Notes under the pieces: generated by a model
Seen by the model: the letters and a program-made list of their open reading frames with translations, nothing else
What the model was told of the DNA's origin: nothing
Databases searched by the model: none
Part shown: positions 5,892-6,203 of the stretch, one piece after another
Layout of the letters: each line of letters begins with the position of its first letter
Position numbering within the stretch: position 1 is the first letter of the stretch
Position numbers and translations under genes: made by a program
Assembly (NCBI GenBank): GCA_020853405.1
Contig: JADYYZ010000046.1
Coordinates: 1-6,203, forward strand
Reading direction: 5' to 3'
From: Acetobacteraceae bacterium
GTDB lineage: Bacteria > Pseudomonadota > Alphaproteobacteria > Acetobacterales > Acetobacteraceae
DNA: 6,203 nt

Positions 5892-5899
5892 ATGATGCG

Positions 5900-6196
5900 A
5901 TGAGCGACGTAAAACTGTTCGCCGATGGCGTGATGGAGGCGAACGTGATGAACGGCGTGGTGCGGATCACGCTCGGCCAGGCAGGGGGCGACGGCAAGCC
6001 GGTGGCCTGCGGCCAGATCCTGGTGCCGCTGGTGCAGTTGCCGGCGCTGACCAATGGCCTCGTGAACCTGGTCCGCCAGATCGAGACGAAGGTGAAGGAG
6101 GCAACCGACAAGTCCAAGGCGGACGGCGCCGCCGCGCCTTCGGCCGAGACGCCGCCGGTGCCGTCGACGTTCAGTTTCCAGAAGGGCACGGCCTGA
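5900..6196 (+). CDS. Small conserved-looking protein of unknown function, last gene of the cluster
   Basis: The protein has 98 residues. The N-terminal part (1-42) looks like beta strands: VKLFADGVMEANV, then NGVVRITLGQ and GQILVPLVQLP. A single amphipathic helix follows at about 48-72 (LVNLVRQIETKVKEATDK), then an Ala/Pro-rich, probably disordered tail ending STFSFQKGTA. There is no signal peptide and no membrane segment, so it is probably cytoplasmic unless it leaves through the neighbouring exporter. The strand-strand-helix layout with a central LGQ faintly recalls the small DUF3467-type proteins, but I could not confirm this. It follows the adaptor gene by 83 nt on the same strand, with its own ribosome binding site, and likely belongs to the same transcription unit. 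A role as accessory factor, chaperone or small cargo of the secretion system is possible and untested. It is complete, ending at TGA 6194-6196. Confidence 0.85.
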   Translation: MSDVKLFADGVMEANVMNGVVRITLGQAGGDGKPVACGQILVPLVQLPALTNGLVNLVRQIETKVKEATDKSKADGAAAPSAETPPVPSTFSFQKGTA

Positions 6197-6203
6197 CCCG
6201 TCA

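Noticed and set aside
4553..5899. Upstream extension of the small last gene in its own frame
   Set aside because: The frame is open across the adaptor gene, but the translated part is Arg/Pro/Ala-rich shadow sequence. A ribosome binding site and a change to normal protein composition at ATG 5900 mark the real start.

Overview
This is a GC-rich window with tightly packed genes and strong third-position G/C preference. It looks like an alphaproteobacterial chromosome. The mix of a Q/P-rich outer-membrane barrel and a PrtD-type type I secretion pair suggests Rhodospirillales, perhaps Acetobacteraceae. That placement is an inference from style and gene content; there is no marker gene here.

Layout from left to right. 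(1) Positions 1-116 hold the last 37 codons of a plus-strand gene, followed by a textbook intrinsic terminator at 166-200. (2) On the minus strand, 285-1904 encodes a 539-residue outer-membrane beta-barrel protein. It has a signal peptide and a low-complexity Q/P/S linker, and part of the linker comes from a perfect 30-bp tandem duplication. Three 13-bp direct repeats sit immediately beyond its stop. (3) A 185-bp divergent intergenic region (1905-2089) holds three closely spaced palindromic elements, one of them a CRP-like TGTGA-N6-TCACC site. It also holds an inverted repeat that would lie in the leader of the rightward operon. (4) The rightward cluster from 2090 to 6196 has four genes. They are a 179-residue single-pass membrane protein of unknown function, a PrtD-family type I secretion ABC permease/ATPase, an HlyD-family periplasmic adaptor, and a 98-residue soluble-looking protein of unknown function.

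How they fit together. The ABC transporter and the HlyD-type adaptor form the inner-membrane and periplasmic parts of a type I secretion system, with all ATPase motifs intact. Genes one to three are translationally linked: a 5-nt gap, then a 4-nt ATGA overlap. The last gene follows after 83 nt. No TolC-type outer-membrane factor and no clear RTX substrate lies within the window. The outer-membrane barrel shares the regulatory region but is not a TolC homologue. The most interesting open questions are the two unrecognised proteins bracketing the exporter, the identity of its cargo, and the shared, palindrome-rich control region. The six genes otherwise look ordinary and intact, and I see no mobile element, CRISPR array, tRNA or rRNA.
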